Below, piece after piece: positions 22,312-36,532 of a DNA stretch of 64,000 bases (its first letter is position 1; each line of letters opens with the position of its first letter). The stretch is from Margaritifera margaritifera (taxonomy: Eukaryota; Mollusca; Bivalvia; Unionida; Margaritiferidae), in the NCBI GenBank assembly GCA_029931535.1, contig JAQPZY010001560.1:3224001-3288000 (forward strand). Reading direction: 5' to 3'. The notes beneath the pieces are model-generated. The model was not told the DNA's origin and searched no databases. It saw only the letters and a program-made list of their open reading frames with translations. The position numbers and the translations under genes were made by a program.

Positions 22312-25300
22312 AGATCTAGGACGAGAGTAATATTAAAAATATATGCTGATATGAAAAGGGAATATTAGTTGTCGGGCAGATCAGCTATAGAAGACCCACT
22401 TGGGCGTCTTGAATATGTATAACACTTTTGTCTTTTAGTAATGATTTCTTCGGCTGATAGCTTGGATTAAAATTTGGATTATAATAATATATTATCGGGA
22501 GTAATGGCCCTTTTACATGTAACTAAACCCTACCCCACATCATATCCCCCACATCCCATCCCCTTGCAAAGGCCTCGTTTCACAAAAGAACATAAAGTAA
22601 CAGTTATAGTAAAGTTACTAGTTGTAACATAACTTACCATAAATCTTAGTTAAAAGACTCTTTTTTGGCTATTTTTGTGAAACAAGGCCTTTTACTATCT
22701 CTTGGTAGGGTCAAGGTACTTGGATATGTTATTTGATTACCCATTGTATCGTGAAAGATCTGATCGTTTATTCGATCCAATTCCTTTATTTTAAATTTTA
22801 AATGATGATTTCCGTCAGTTTGATCTAGTCCACCCATTCTTTCGTTCGTATGTCTGTTCCAACTTCCATTCAAGAAATTCACCCAGAATTTAGGTATTTA
22901 TGTTCTCCGCTAATATTCAAGTGCTTTTTTGTAATTTGTAGACACGATTGCCACATGGTTTCATATCCCTAAGTGCAATGATTTTTTCCAGACATATTAC
23001 CATTTCTTTTTCAAATAGATTCGATTCTGCTTATGTCCGACTTTTTTTTTTTTTTTTTGTTTGTTTTTTGTTTTTTTCTTCTTTTTTTCCCCGATGGATC
23101 ATTCGAATAGACATCAGCAAGCAACAAAATAATATGTATATGTTGTTTAGCTTCTGGTCGCGGATTCGATATTCGAGCCAGCCAGGGTCAGCTGCTTCGG
23201 AGTGTCCTTTGGAAAAGGCACTTACCTACCATTTCTTCAGCTGATATAGCCAGTACTGTTTTAAAGTGCCATAAAAACCAACTAACCTACAAAATATGCT
23301 CTAGAGAATTTTGTCTCCGGCTTAAAAGATGGCTTTAACACTACCCTATTAGTCTGCGACCGCTGATGAACAGCACACATTTAATAATTTTAATACATAT
23401 GTTCAAAACAATACGTGTTTGCATCAGTAACATAGGAGCCCTTGCAGCTGCTTCTTGGGGGAGGCGGGCCAAGATTCCCATCAAACAACTTTTTTATTGC
23501 GAAGTGGGTCTCATAATTAAGTTTGCCGATGGGTGGGGGTAGCCAGAATTGCTTGCTACGCCACCGGTTTGCATTCATCAATAACAATGAAATGCCAGAC
23601 GAGGATTACACACGAACGATAGTCCCTTTGGTTATGAAAGTTTGAAGGTCAAATGTCAAGGTCATCCAGGCATGAGCAGCATTCACACTATTCATTAGCG
23701 GATTAGGGAATATAAAAAGTATTCTTATCACTCTAAGGTTAAAAATCTTAACGGTAAAGGACCTTGTAGTTATTAAATAAATTTGTTATTTATGTGTAAT
23801 AACAACTGTTGGCAAAGACCAATAGTAACGAAACATTGTAGCATTCATTTTATAACTAAGACTGGGGGTGTAAAATATCAAATGAAGGCGCTCGAATGGG
23901 GACATGGTTGTATTTACCTCGAGATCTATTTTTCTCAAAATGTAACTAATGAAAACCCAGAGCCAAAACATGGGTCGCTGAAATTCCTGGTAAACGCAGC
24001 GTTACGCGCCGATCGGACAATCTGCCCGGGGGCAGATGGGACGTGATCCGAATAGGTTATATCATAAAGGGAGGTCTGCAAATACGGTTGGCTGTCTGAT
24101 CTAACGGCGGGTCCAAATGTTTCATCCAATACGAAACAGAGTAAACACCACGACAGTTGAAGCAAAATTATCCCGGGTCTGAACTCTTCCTGTAAAATTG
24201 TCTTCTTATATTATAAAACTAAATAATATACTGAAGTAGGAGGATGAACGAAACGGTTTATACCGCAAATAATAGGTAGCTTCTAGTGGTTTTCATACAC
24301 AAAGATAACAGTTAATCTATGAATATATAATATCCTTGCTTAACAAGTGAAAAGGTGCTAAAGCCGTTTTCATTCTTAGAAACCTTAGAAAAGTGGTGGT
24401 GAAGAGTACAATCGAAACCACACATATTCTGATTATGACTTTGTCTCCTTCTGCCGCCATTCTGTGACAAGTGAACGAAAGTAGTTCCGAATGTAGTTCT
24501 CAATGGCGTTAAATTACCCACGAGATTTCTTTCTCGACTTGACGGAACAGGCCGAGGATGTTCACATTGGAGGAGCCTAGTGATAGTTGACTGGCAATCG
24601 GAATGTCCTCGACTATTTCTGCGAGACATAAATATGCCTCAGATGTATGTCGGCGCAATAATTCACAGAAAAATCATACATTTTGTTCGCTGGAAATTTC
24701 TCCGCCAAAAAAAAATCCAATCTATTCGGATTTGCTTGAATATTTCCACTATTGGATTGACTGTGGGATTGATTAACAGGTTACGAATGACAAAATAGTT
24801 TGATCATTCCTTACTTCTCGGTTGATCCTTGTTTCGTAAATATCCGAAGTGGTCCGAATGGCATCTATCGACATACATTCGGGGTATGATCCGTAGGATT
24901 GACCTCGAAGTTGCGAATGATAATCGGAACATCATCGGCCTTTTGCATCAAGTCGAGAAAGAAACCTCGGATGTATTTCGTCGCCATTGAGAACTATATT
25001 CTGAACTACTTTCGTTCACATGGAACAACATGGCGGAGGAAAGAGACAAAGTCACAATCGGAACATATTCGGCCTTTGCTGTTGTAACATATGTAATGCA
25101 CTTCGCCAGAGGCGGTTCTCCAAAACGCATCAAATTGATGCATATTCCTAAAGCTACTTCCCAGTTGTTTGTTTGTTTTTTTTTTTTGTTGTTTTTTTTT
25201 TTGTTTGTTTTTTTGCTGTTTCATTTTTCTTTTCTTTTTTTTTGTAATCAAGTGAACGAATTATTTGGACTGCTCAGCCCTTCTTATGGACTAAGAGCTT

Positions 25301-25870
25301 GGAACCTTTCCTTCAGATCAATGAACCTTTTAACCAGTGAAACATTCTTTCGGACCACTGAATCTTGGAACAGTAAACTTCGGACTCCCACTCTTTCTTC
25401 TGTCTCTCCCTCTCCTCACTCCCTTCTCTCTATAGTCTCTCCCCCTCACCTATCCGTCTCCCCGATCTCTCTCTCCTCTCACTCCCCCTCTCTGTCGTGA
25501 AATCCCACTCCTCCTCTCTCCCCACTCTCTCTTAACTCACTCCCCTCTCTCTATCTCCACTCTTTCTCCCCACTCTCTCTCCCCTGTCACCCCCTCTCTC
25601 TCTCCTCCCACTCTTTCTATCCTCGCTCACCCCTCTCTCTCTCCTCTCTCACCCCTCTCTCTCTCCTCTCACTCTCTTCTCTCCTCTCCTTTCTCTCACT
25701 CTCCTCTCTCTCTCTCTCTCTCTCTCTCCCCGGGCGCCCGAGTTTTCTAAGGCCTCGCCTTTATAGATCACTCACAACTCATGTGAGTTCGAGTTTGGCT
25801 CGACGCTTCACGTGGGTAGTTGGTTCCTTCTCGGCTCTTCACGTATTAGCCATATTTATTTATAAAAAAA
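22312..25870 (+). repeat. Satellite copy U3 (3559 bp)
   Basis: Full copy. From here rightward the copies share variants such as GAAGTGGGTCTCATAATTAA and TTTGCCGATGGGTGGGGGT and differ mainly in poly-T and CT-tract lengths. Order within the unit: head, T-rich tract (23,042-23,090), SINE-core-like motif, 345-bp segment, inverted modules, second poly-T (25,172-25,245), CT-rich tract (25,385-25,731), tRNA-Leu-like head. Confidence 0.95.
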
Positions 25871-28800
25871 AGATCTAGGACGAGAGTAATATTAAAAATA
25901 TATGATGATATGAAAAGGGAATATTAGTTGTCGGGCAGATCAGCTATAGAAGACCCACTTGGGCGTCTTGAATATGTATAACACTTTTGTCTTTTAGTAA
26001 TGATTTCTTCGGCTGATAGCTTGGATTAAAATTTGGATTATAATAATATATTATCGGGAGTAATGGCCCTTTTACATGTAACTAAACCCTACCCCACATC
26101 ATATCCCCCACATCCCATCCCCTTGCAAAGGCCTCGTTTCACAAAAGAACATAAAGTAACAGTTATAGTAAAGTTACTAGTTGTAACATAACTTACCATA
26201 AATCTTAGTTAAAAGACTCTTTTTTGGCTATTTTTGTGAAACAAGGCCTTTTACTATCTCTTGGTAGGGTCAAGGTACTTGGATATGTTATTTGATTACC
26301 CATTGTATCGTGAAAGATCTGATCGTTTATTCGATCCAATTCCTTTATTTTAAATTTTAAAATGATGATTTCCGTCAGTTTGATCTAGTCCACCCATTCT
26401 TTCGTTCGTATGTCTGTTCCAACTTCCATTCAAGAAATTCACCCAGAATTTAGGTATTTATGTTCTCCGCTAATATTCAAGTGCTTTTTTGTAATTTGTA
26501 GACACGATTGCCACATGGTTTCATATCCCTAAGTGCAATGATTTTTTCCAGACATATTACCATTTCTTTTTCAAATAGATTTGATTCTGCTTATGTCCGA
26601 CTTTTTTTTTTTTTTTTTGTTTGTTTTTTGTTTTTTTCTTCTTTTTTTTCCCCGATGGATCATTCGAATAGACATCAGCAAGCAACAAAATAATATGTAT
26701 ATGTTGTTTAGCTTCTGGTCGCGAATTCGATATTCGAGCCAGCCAGGGTCAGCTGCTTCGGAGTGTCCTTTGCAAAAGGCACTTACCTACCATTTCTTCA
26801 GCTGATATAGCCAGTACTGTTTTAAAGTGCCATAAAAACCAACTAACCTACAAAATATGCTCTAGAGAATTTTGTCTCCGGCTTAAAAGATGGCTTTAAC
26901 ACTACCCTATTAGTCTGCGACCGCTGATGAACAGCACACATTTAATAATTTTAATACATATGTTCAAAACAATACGTGTTTGCATCAGTAACATAGGAGC
27001 CCTTGCAGCTGCTTCTTGGGGGAGGCGGGCCAAGATTCCCATCAAACAACTTTTTTATTGCGAAGTGGGTCTCATAATTAAGTTTGCCGATGGGTGGGGG
27101 TAGCCAGAATTGCTTGCTACGCCACCGGTTTGCATTCATCAATAACAATGAAATGCCAGACGAGGATTACACACGAACGATAGTCCCTTTGGTTATGAAA
27201 GTTTGAAGGTCAAATGTCAAGGTCATCCAGGCATGAGCAGCATTCACACTATTCATTAGCGGATTAGGGAATATAAAAAGTATTCTTATCACTCTAAGGT
27301 TAAAAATCTTAACGGTAAAGGACCTTGTAGTTATTAAATAAATTTGTTATTTATGTGTAATAACAACTGTTGGCAAAGACCAATAGTAACGAAACATTGT
27401 AGCATTCATTTTATAACTAAGACTGGGGGTGTAAAATATCAAATGAAGGCGCTCGAATGGGGACATGGTTGTATTTACCTCGAGATCTATTTTTCTCAAA
27501 ATGTAACTAATGAAAACCCAGAGCCAAAACATGGGTCGCTGAAATTCCTGGTAAACGCAGCGTTACGCGCCGATCGGACAATCTGCCCGGGGGCAGATGG
27601 GACGTGATCCGAATAGGTTATATCATAAAGGGAGGTCTGCAAATACGGTTGGCTGTCTGATCTAACGGCGGGTCCAAATGTTTCATCCAATACGAAACAG
27701 AGTAAACACCACGACAGTTGAAGCAAAATTATCCCGGGTCTGAACTCTTCCTGTAAAATTGTCTTCTTATATTATAAAACTAAATAATATACTGAAGTAG
27801 GAGGATGAACGAAACGGTTTATACCGCAAATAATAGGTAGCTTCTAGTGGTTTTCATACACAAAGATAACAGTTAATCTATGAATATATAATATCCTTGC
27901 TTAACAAGTGAAAAGGTGCTAAAGCCGTTTTCATTCTTAGAAACCTTAGAAAAGTGGTGGTGAAGAGTACAATCGAAACCACACATATTCTGATTATGAC
28001 TTTGTCTCCTTCTGCCGCCATTCTGTGACAAGTGAACGAAAGTAGTTCCGAATGTAGTTCTCAATGGCGTTAAATTACCCACGAGATTTCTTTCTCGACT
28101 TGACGGAACAGGCCGAGGATGTTCACATTGGAGGAGCCTAGTGATAGTTGACTGGCAATCGGAATGTCCTCGACTATTTCTGCGAGACATAAATATGCCT
28201 CAGATGTATGTCGGCGCAATAATTCACAGAAAAATCATACATTTTGTTCGCTGGAAATTTCTCCGCCAAAAAAAAATCCAATCTATTCGGATTTGCTTGA
28301 ATATTTCCACTATTGGATTGACTGTGGGATTGATTAACAGGTTACGAATGACAAAATAGTTTGATCATTCCTTACTTCTCGGTTGATCCTTGTTTCGTAA
28401 ATATCCGAAGTGGTCCGAATGGCATCTATCGACATACATTCGGGGTATGATCCGTAGGATTGACCTCGAAGTTGCGAATGATAATCGGAACATCATCGGC
28501 CTTTTGCATCAAGTCGAGAAAGAAACCTCGGATGTATTTCGTCGCCATTGAGAACTATATTCTGAACTACTTTCGTTCACATGGAACAACATGGCGGAGG
28601 AAAGAGACAAAGTCACAATCGGAACATATTCGGCCTTTGCTGTTGTAACATATGTAATGCACTTCGCCAGAGGCGGTTCTCCAAAACGCATCAAATTGAT
28701 GCATATTCCTAAAGCTACTTCCCAGTTGTTTGTTCTTTTTTTGTTGTTTTTTTTTTTTGTTTGTTTTTTGGCTGTTTCATTTTTCTTTTCTTTTTTTTGT

Positions 28801-29417
28801 AATCAAGTGAACGAATTATTTGGACTGCTCAGCCCTTCTTATGGACTAAGAGCTTGGAACCTTTCCTTCAGATCAATGAACCTTTTAACCAGTGAAACAT
28901 TCTTTCGGACCACTGAATCTTGGAACAGTAAACTTCGGACTCCCACTCTTTCTTCTGTCTCTCCCTCTCCTCACTCCCATCTCTCTATAGTCTCTCCCCC
29001 TCACCTATCCGTCTCCCCGATCTCTCTCTCCTCTCACTCCCCCTCTCTGTCGTGAAATCCCACTCCTCCTCTCTCCCCACTCTCTCTTAACTCACTCCCC
29101 TCTCTCTATCTCCACTCTTTCTCCCCACTCTCTCTCCCCTGTCACCCCCTCTCTCTCTCCTCCCACTCTTTCTATCCTCGCTCACCCCTCTCTCTCTCCT
29201 CTCTCACCCCTCTCTCTCCTCTCACTCTCTTCTCTCCTCTCCTTTCTCTCACTCTCCTCTCTCTCTCTCTCTCTCCCCGGGCGCCCGAGTTTTCTAAGGC
29301 CTCGCCTTTGTAGATCACTCACAACTCACGTGAGTTCGAGTTTGGCTCGACGCTTCACGTGGGTAGTTGGTTCCTTCTCGGCTCTTCACGTATTAGCCAT
29401 ATTTATTTATAAAAAAA
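25871..29417 (+). repeat. Satellite copy U4 (3547 bp)
   Basis: Full copy nearly identical to U5-U8. It has TATGATGATATG at the head instead of the TATGCTGATATG of U2-U3, and GCGAATTCGATATTCG at the SINE-core-like motif. Confidence 0.95.
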
Positions 29418-32400
29418 AGATCTAGGACGAGAGTAATATTAAAAATATATGATGATATGAAAAGGGAATATTAGTTGTCGGGCAGATCAGCTATAGAAGA
29501 CCCACTTGGGCGTCTTGAATATGTATAACACTTTTGTCTTTTAGTAATGATTTCTTCGGCTGATAGCTTGGATTAAAATTTGGATTATAATAATATATTA
29601 TCGGGAGTAATGGCCCTTTTACATGTAACTAAACCCTACCCCACATCATATCCCCCACATCCCATCCCCTTGCAAAGGCCTCGTTTCACAAAAGAACATA
29701 AAGTAACAGTTATAGTAAAGTTACTAGTTGTAACATAACTTACCATAAATCTTAGTTAAAAGACTCTTTTTTGGCTATTTTTGTGAAACAAGGCCTTTTA
29801 CTATCTCTTGGTAGGGTCAAGGTACTTGGATATGTTATTTGATTACCCATTGTATCGTGAAAGATCTGATCGTTTATTCGATCCAATTCCTTTATTTTAA
29901 ATTTTAAAATGATGATTTCCGTCAGTTTGATCTAGTCCACCCATTCTTTCGTTCGTATGTCTGTTCCAACTTCCATTCAAGAAATTCACCCAGAATTTAG
30001 GTATTTATGTTCTCCGCTAATATTCAAGTGCTTTTTTGTAATTTGTAGACACGATTGCCACATGGTTTCATATCCCTAAGTGCAATGATTTTTTCCAGAC
30101 ATATTACCATTTCTTTTTCAAATAGATTTGATTCTGCTTATGTCCGACTTTTTTTTTTTTTTTTTGTTTGTTTTTTGTTTTTTTCTTCTTTTTTTTCCCC
30201 GATGGATCATTCGAATAGACATCAGCAAGCAACAAAATAATATGTATATGTTGTTTAGCTTCTGGTCGCGAATTCGATATTCGAGCCAGCCAGGGTCAGC
30301 TGCTTCGGAGTGTCCTTTGCAAAAGGCACTTACCTACCATTTCTTCAGCTGATATAGCCAGTACTGTTTTAAAGTGCCATAAAAACCAACTAACCTACAA
30401 AATATGCTCTAGAGAATTTTGTCTCCGGCTTAAAAGATGGCTTTAACACTACCCTATTAGTCTGCGACCGCTGATGAACAGCACACATTTAATAATTTTA
30501 ATACATATGTTCAAAACAATACGTGTTTGCATCAGTAACATAGGAGCCCTTGCAGCTGCTTCTTGGGGGAGGCGGGCCAAGATTCCCATCAAACAACTTT
30601 TTTATTGCGAAGTGGGTCTCATAATTAAGTTTGCCGATGGGTGGGGGTAGCCAGAATTGCTTGCTACGCCACCGGTTTGCATTCATCAATAACAATGAAA
30701 TGCCAGACGAGGATTACACACGAACGATAGTCCCTTTGGTTATGAAAGTTTGAAGGTCAAATGTCAAGGTCATCCAGGCATGAGCAGCATTCACACTATT
30801 CATTAGCGGATTAGGGAATATAAAAAGTATTCTTATCACTCTAAGGTTAAAAATCTTAACGGTAAAGGACCTTGTAGTTATTAAATAAATTTGTTATTTA
30901 TGTGTAATAACAACTGTTGGCAAAGACCAATAGTAACGAAACATTGTAGCATTCATTTTATAACTAAGACTGGGGGTGTAAAATATCAAATGAAGGCGCT
31001 CGAATGGGGACATGGTTGTATTTACCTCGAGATCTATTTTTCTCAAAATGTAACTAATGAAAACCCAGAGCCAAAACATGGGTCGCTGAAATTCCTGGTA
31101 AACGCAGCGTTACGCGCCGATCGGACAATCTGCCCGGGGGCAGATGGGACGTGATCCGAATAGGTTATATCATAAAGGGAGGTCTGCAAATACGGTTGGC
31201 TGTCTGATCTAACGGCGGGTCCAAATGTTTCATCCAATACGAAACAGAGTAAACACCACGACAGTTGAAGCAAAATTATCCCGGGTCTGAACTCTTCCTG
31301 TAAAATTGTCTTCTTATATTATAAAACTAAATAATATACTGAAGTAGGAGGATGAACGAAACGGTTTATACCGCAAATAATAGGTAGCTTCTAGTGGTTT
31401 TCATACACAAAGATAACAGTTAATCTATGAATATATAATATCCTTGCTTAACAAGTGAAAAGGTGCTAAAGCCGTTTTCATTCTTAGAAACCTTAGAAAA
31501 GTGGTGGTGAAGAGTACAATCGAAACCACACATATTCTGATTATGACTTTGTCTCCTTCTGCCGCCATTCTGTGACAAGTGAACGAAAGTAGTTCCGAAT
31601 GTAGTTCTCAATGGCGTTAAATTACCCACGAGATTTCTTTCTCGACTTGACGGAACAGGCCGAGGATGTTCACATTGGAGGAGCCTAGTGATAGTTGACT
31701 GGCAATCGGAATGTCCTCGACTATTTCTGCGAGACATAAATATGCCTCAGATGTATGTCGGCGCAATAATTCACAGAAAAATCATACATTTTGTTCGCTG
31801 GAAATTTCTCCGCCAAAAAAAAATCCAATCTATTCGGATTTGCTTGAATATTTCCACTATTGGATTGACTGTGGGATTGATTAACAGGTTACGAATGACA
31901 AAATAGTTTGATCATTCCTTACTTCTCGGTTGATCCTTGTTTCGTAAATATCCGAAGTGGTCCGAATGGCATCTATCGACATACATTCGGGGTATGATCC
32001 GTAGGATTGACCTCGAAGTTGCGAATGATAATCGGAACATCATCGGCCTTTTGCATCAAGTCGAGAAAGAAACCTCGGATGTATTTCGTCGCCATTGAGA
32101 ACTATATTCTGAACTACTTTCGTTCACATGGAACAACATGGCGGAGGAAAGAGACAAAGTCACAATCGGAACATATTCGGCCTTTGCTGTTGTAACATAT
32201 GTAATGCACTTCGCCAGAGGCGGTTCTCCAAAACGCATCAAATTGATGCATATTCCTAAAGCTACTTCCCAGTTGTTTGTTTGTTTTTTTTTTTTTGTTG
32301 TTTTTTTTTTTGTTTGTTTTTTTGCTGTTTCATTTTTCTTTTCTTTTTTTTGTAATCAAGTGAACGAATTATTTGGACTGCTCAGCCCTTCTTATGGACT

Positions 32401-32982
32401 AAGAGCTTGGAACCTTTCCTTCAGATCAATGAACCTTTTAACCAGTGAAACATTCTTTCGGACCACTGAATCTTGGAACAGTAAACTTCGGACTCCCACT
32501 CTTTCTTCTGTCTCTCCCTCTCCTCACTCCCTTCTCTCTATAGTCTCTCCCCCTCACCTATCCGTCTCCCCGATCTCTCTCTCCTCTCACTCCCCCTCTC
32601 TGTCGTGAAATCCCACTCCTCCTCTCTCCCCACTCTCTCTTAACTCACTCCCCTCTCTCTATCTCCACTCTTTCTCCCCACTCTCTCTCCCCTGTCACCC
32701 CCTCTCTCTCTCTCCTCCCTCTCTTTCTATCCTCGCTCACCCATCTCTCTCTCCTCTCTCACCCCCCTCTCTCTCTCTCCTCTCACTCTCTTCTCTCCTC
32801 TCCTTTCTCTCACTCTCCTCTCTCTCTCTCTCTCTCTCTCCCCGGGCGCCCGAGTGGTGTAAGGCCTCGCCTTTATAGATCACTCACAACTCATGTGAGT
32901 TCGAGTTTGGCTCGACGCTTCACGTGGGTAGTTGGTTCCTTCTCGGCTCTTCACGTATTAGCCATATTTATTTATAAAAAAA
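29418..32982 (+). repeat. Satellite copy U5 (3565 bp)
   Basis: Full copy nearly identical to U4. The length difference lies in the homopolymer and CT tracts. Confidence 0.95.
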
Positions 32983-35843
32983 AGATCTAGGACGAGAGTA
33001 ATATTAAAAATATATGATGATATGAAAAGGGAATATTAGTTGTCGGGCAGATCAGCTATAGAAGACCCACTTGGGCGTCTTGAATATGTATAACACTTTT
33101 GTCTTTTAGTAATGATTTCTTCGGCTGATAGCTTGGATTAAAATTTGGATTATAATAATATATTATCGGGAGTAATGGCCCTTTTACATGTAACTAAACC
33201 CTACCCCACATCATATCCCCCACATCCCATCCCCTTGCAAAGGCCTCGTTTCACAAAAGAACATAAAGTAACAGTTATAGTAAAGTTACTAGTTGTAACA
33301 TAACTTACCATATATTTTAGTTAAAAGACTCTTTTTTGGCTATTTTTGTGAAACAAGGCCTTTTACTATCTCTTGGTAGGGTCAAGGTACTTGGATATGT
33401 TATTTGATTACAAATTGTATCGTGAAAGATCTGATCGTTTATTCGATCCAATTCCTTTATTTTAAATTTTAAAATGATGATTTCCGTCAGTTTGATCTAG
33501 TCCACCCATTCTTTCGTTCGTATGTCTGTTCCAACTTCCATTCAAGAAATTCACCCAGAATTTAGGTATTTATGTTCTCCGCTAATATTCAAGTGCTTTT
33601 TTGTAATTTGTAGACACGATTGCCACATGGTTTCATATCCCTAAGTGCAATGATTTTTTCCAGACATATTACCATTTCTTTTTCAAATAGATTTGATTCT
33701 GCTTATGTCCGACTTTTTTTTTTTTTTTTTGTTTGTTTTTTGTTTTTTTCTTCTTTTTTTTCCCCGATGGATCATTCGAATAGACATCAGCAAGCAACAA
33801 AATAATATGTATATGTTGTTTAGCTTCTGGTCGCGAATTCGATATTCGAGCCAGCCAGGGTCAGCTGCTTCGGAGTGTCCTTTGCAAAAGGCACTTACCT
33901 ACCATTTCTTCAGCTGATATAGCCAGTACTGTTTTAAAGTGCCATAAAAACCAACTAACCTACAAAATATGCTCTAGAGAATTTTGTCTCCGGCTTAAAA
34001 GATGGCTTTAACACTACCCTATTAGTCTGCGACCGCTGATGAACAGCACACATTTAATAATTTTAATACATATGTTCAAAACAATACGTGTTTGCATCAG
34101 TAACATAGGAGCCCTTGCAGCTGCTTCTTGGGGGAGGCGGGCCAAGATTCCCATCAAACAACTTTTTTATTGCGAAGTGGGTCTCATAATTAAGTTTGCC
34201 GATGGGTGGGGGTAGCCAGAATTGCTTGCTACGCCACCGGTTTGCATTCATCAATAACAATGAAATGCCAGACGAGGATTACACACGAACGATAGTCCCT
34301 TTGGTTATGAAAGTTTGAAGGTCAAATGTCAAGGTCATCCAGGCATGAGCAGCATTCACACTATTCATTAGCGGATTAGGGAATATAAAAAGTATTCTTA
34401 TCACTCTAAGGTTAAAAATCTTAACGGTAAAGGACCTTGTAGTTATTAAATAAATTTGTTATTTATGTGTAATAACAACTGTTGGCAAAGACCAATAGTA
34501 ACGAAACATTGTAGCATTCATTTTATAACTAAGACTGGGGGTGTAAAATATCAAATGAAGGCGCTCGAATGGGGACATGGTTGTATTTACCTCGAGATCT
34601 ATTTTTCTCAAAATGTAACTAATGAAAACCCAGAGCCAAAACATGGGTCGCTGAAATTCCTGGTAAACGCAGCGTTACGCGCCGATCGGACAATCTGCCC
34701 GGGGGCAGATGGGACGTGATCCGAATAGGTTATATCATAAAGGGAGGTCTGCAAATACGGTTGGCTGTCTGATCTAACGGCGGGTCCAAATGTTTCATCC
34801 AATACGAAACAGAGTAAACACCACGACAGTTGAAGCAAAATTATCCCGGGTCTGAACTCTTCCTGTAAAATTGTCTTCTTATATTATAAAACTAAATAAT
34901 ATACTGAAGTAGGAGGATGAACGAAACGGTTTATACCGCAAATAATAGGTAGCTTCTAGTGGTTTTCATACACAAAGATAACAGTTAATCTATGAATATA
35001 TAATATCCTTGCTTAACAAGTGAAAAGGTGCTAAAGCCGTTTTCATTCTTAGAAACCTTAGAAAAGTGGTGGTGAAGAGTACAATCGAAACCACACATAT
35101 TCTGATTATGACTTTGTCTCCTTCTGCCGCCATTCTGTGACAAGTGAACGAAAGTAGTTCCGAATGTAGTTCTCAATGGCGTTAAATTACCCACGAGATT
35201 TCTTTCTCGACTTGACGGAACAGGCCGAGGATGTTCACATTGGAGGAGCCTAGTGATAGTTGACTGGCAATCGGAATGTCCTCGACTATTTCTGCGAGAC
35301 ATAAATATGCCTCAGATGTATGTCGGCGCAATAATTCACAGAAAAATCATACATTTTGTTCGCTGGAAATTTCTCCGCCAAAAAAAAATCCAATCTATTC
35401 GGATTTGCTTGAATATTTCCACTATTGGATTGACTGTGGGATTGATTAACAGGTTACGAATGACAAAATAGTTTGATCATTCCTTACTTCTCGGTTGATC
35501 CTTGTTTCGTAAATATCCGAAGTGGTCCGAATGGCATCTATCGACATACATTCGGGGTATGATCCGTAGGATTGACCTCGAAGTTGCGAATGATAATCGG
35601 AACATCATCGGCCTTTTGCATCAAGTCGAGAAAGAAACCTCGGATGTATTTCGTCGCCATTGAGAACTATATTCTGAACTACTTTCGTTCACATGGAACA
35701 ACATGGCGGAGGAAAGAGACAAAGTCACAATCGGAACATATTCGGCCTTTGCTGTTGTAACATATGTAATGCACTTCGCCAGAGGCGGTTCTCCAAAACG
35801 CATCAAATTGATGCATATTCCTAAAGCTACTTCCCAGTTGTTT

Positions 35844-35875
<32 letters not shown>

Positions 35876-36532
35876 TTTGTTTTTTTGCTGTTTCATTTTT
35901 CTTTTCTTTTTTTTTGTAATCAAGTGAACGAATTATTTGGACTGCTCAGCCCTTCTTATGGACTAAGAGCTTGGAACCTTTCCTTCAGATCAATGAACCT
36001 TTTAACCAGTGAAACATTCTTTCGGACCACTGAATCTTGGAACAGTAAACTTCGGACTCCCACTCTTTCTTCTGTCTCTCCCTCTCCTCACTCCCATCTC
36101 TCTATAGTCTCTCCCCCTCACCTATCCGTCTCCCCGATCTCTCTCTCCTCTCACTCCCCCTCTCTGTCGTGAAATCCCACTCCTCCTCTCTCCCCACTCT
36201 CTCTTAACTCACTCCCCTCTCTCTATCTCCACTCTTTCTCCCCACTCTCTCTCCCCTGTCACCCCCTCTCTCTCTCCTCCCACTCTTTCTATCCTCGCTC
36301 ACCCCTCTCTCTCTCCTCTCTCACCCCTCTCTCTCCTCTCACTCTCTTCTCTCCTCTCCTTTCTCTCACTCTCCTCTCTCTCTCTCTCTCCCCGGGCGCC
36401 CGAGTTTTCTAAGGCCTCGCCTTTGTAGATCACTCACAACTCACGTGAGTTCGAGTTTGGCTCGACGCTTCACGTGGGTAGTTGGTTCCTTCTCGGCTCT
36501 TCACGTATTAGCCATATTTATTTATAAAAAAA
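32983..36532 (+). repeat. Satellite copy U6 (3550 bp)
   Basis: Full copy with a few private changes near 33,310 (TATATTTTAG) and 33,411 (ACAAATTG). Its second poly-T tract is almost pure T (35,845-35,874). Confidence 0.95.

Noticed and set aside
25030..25500. About 156-residue plus-strand frame repeated in many units
   Set aside because: It runs through a poly-T tract (Phe run) and a CT tract (Ser/Pro/Leu run) whose lengths vary and break the frame in some units.
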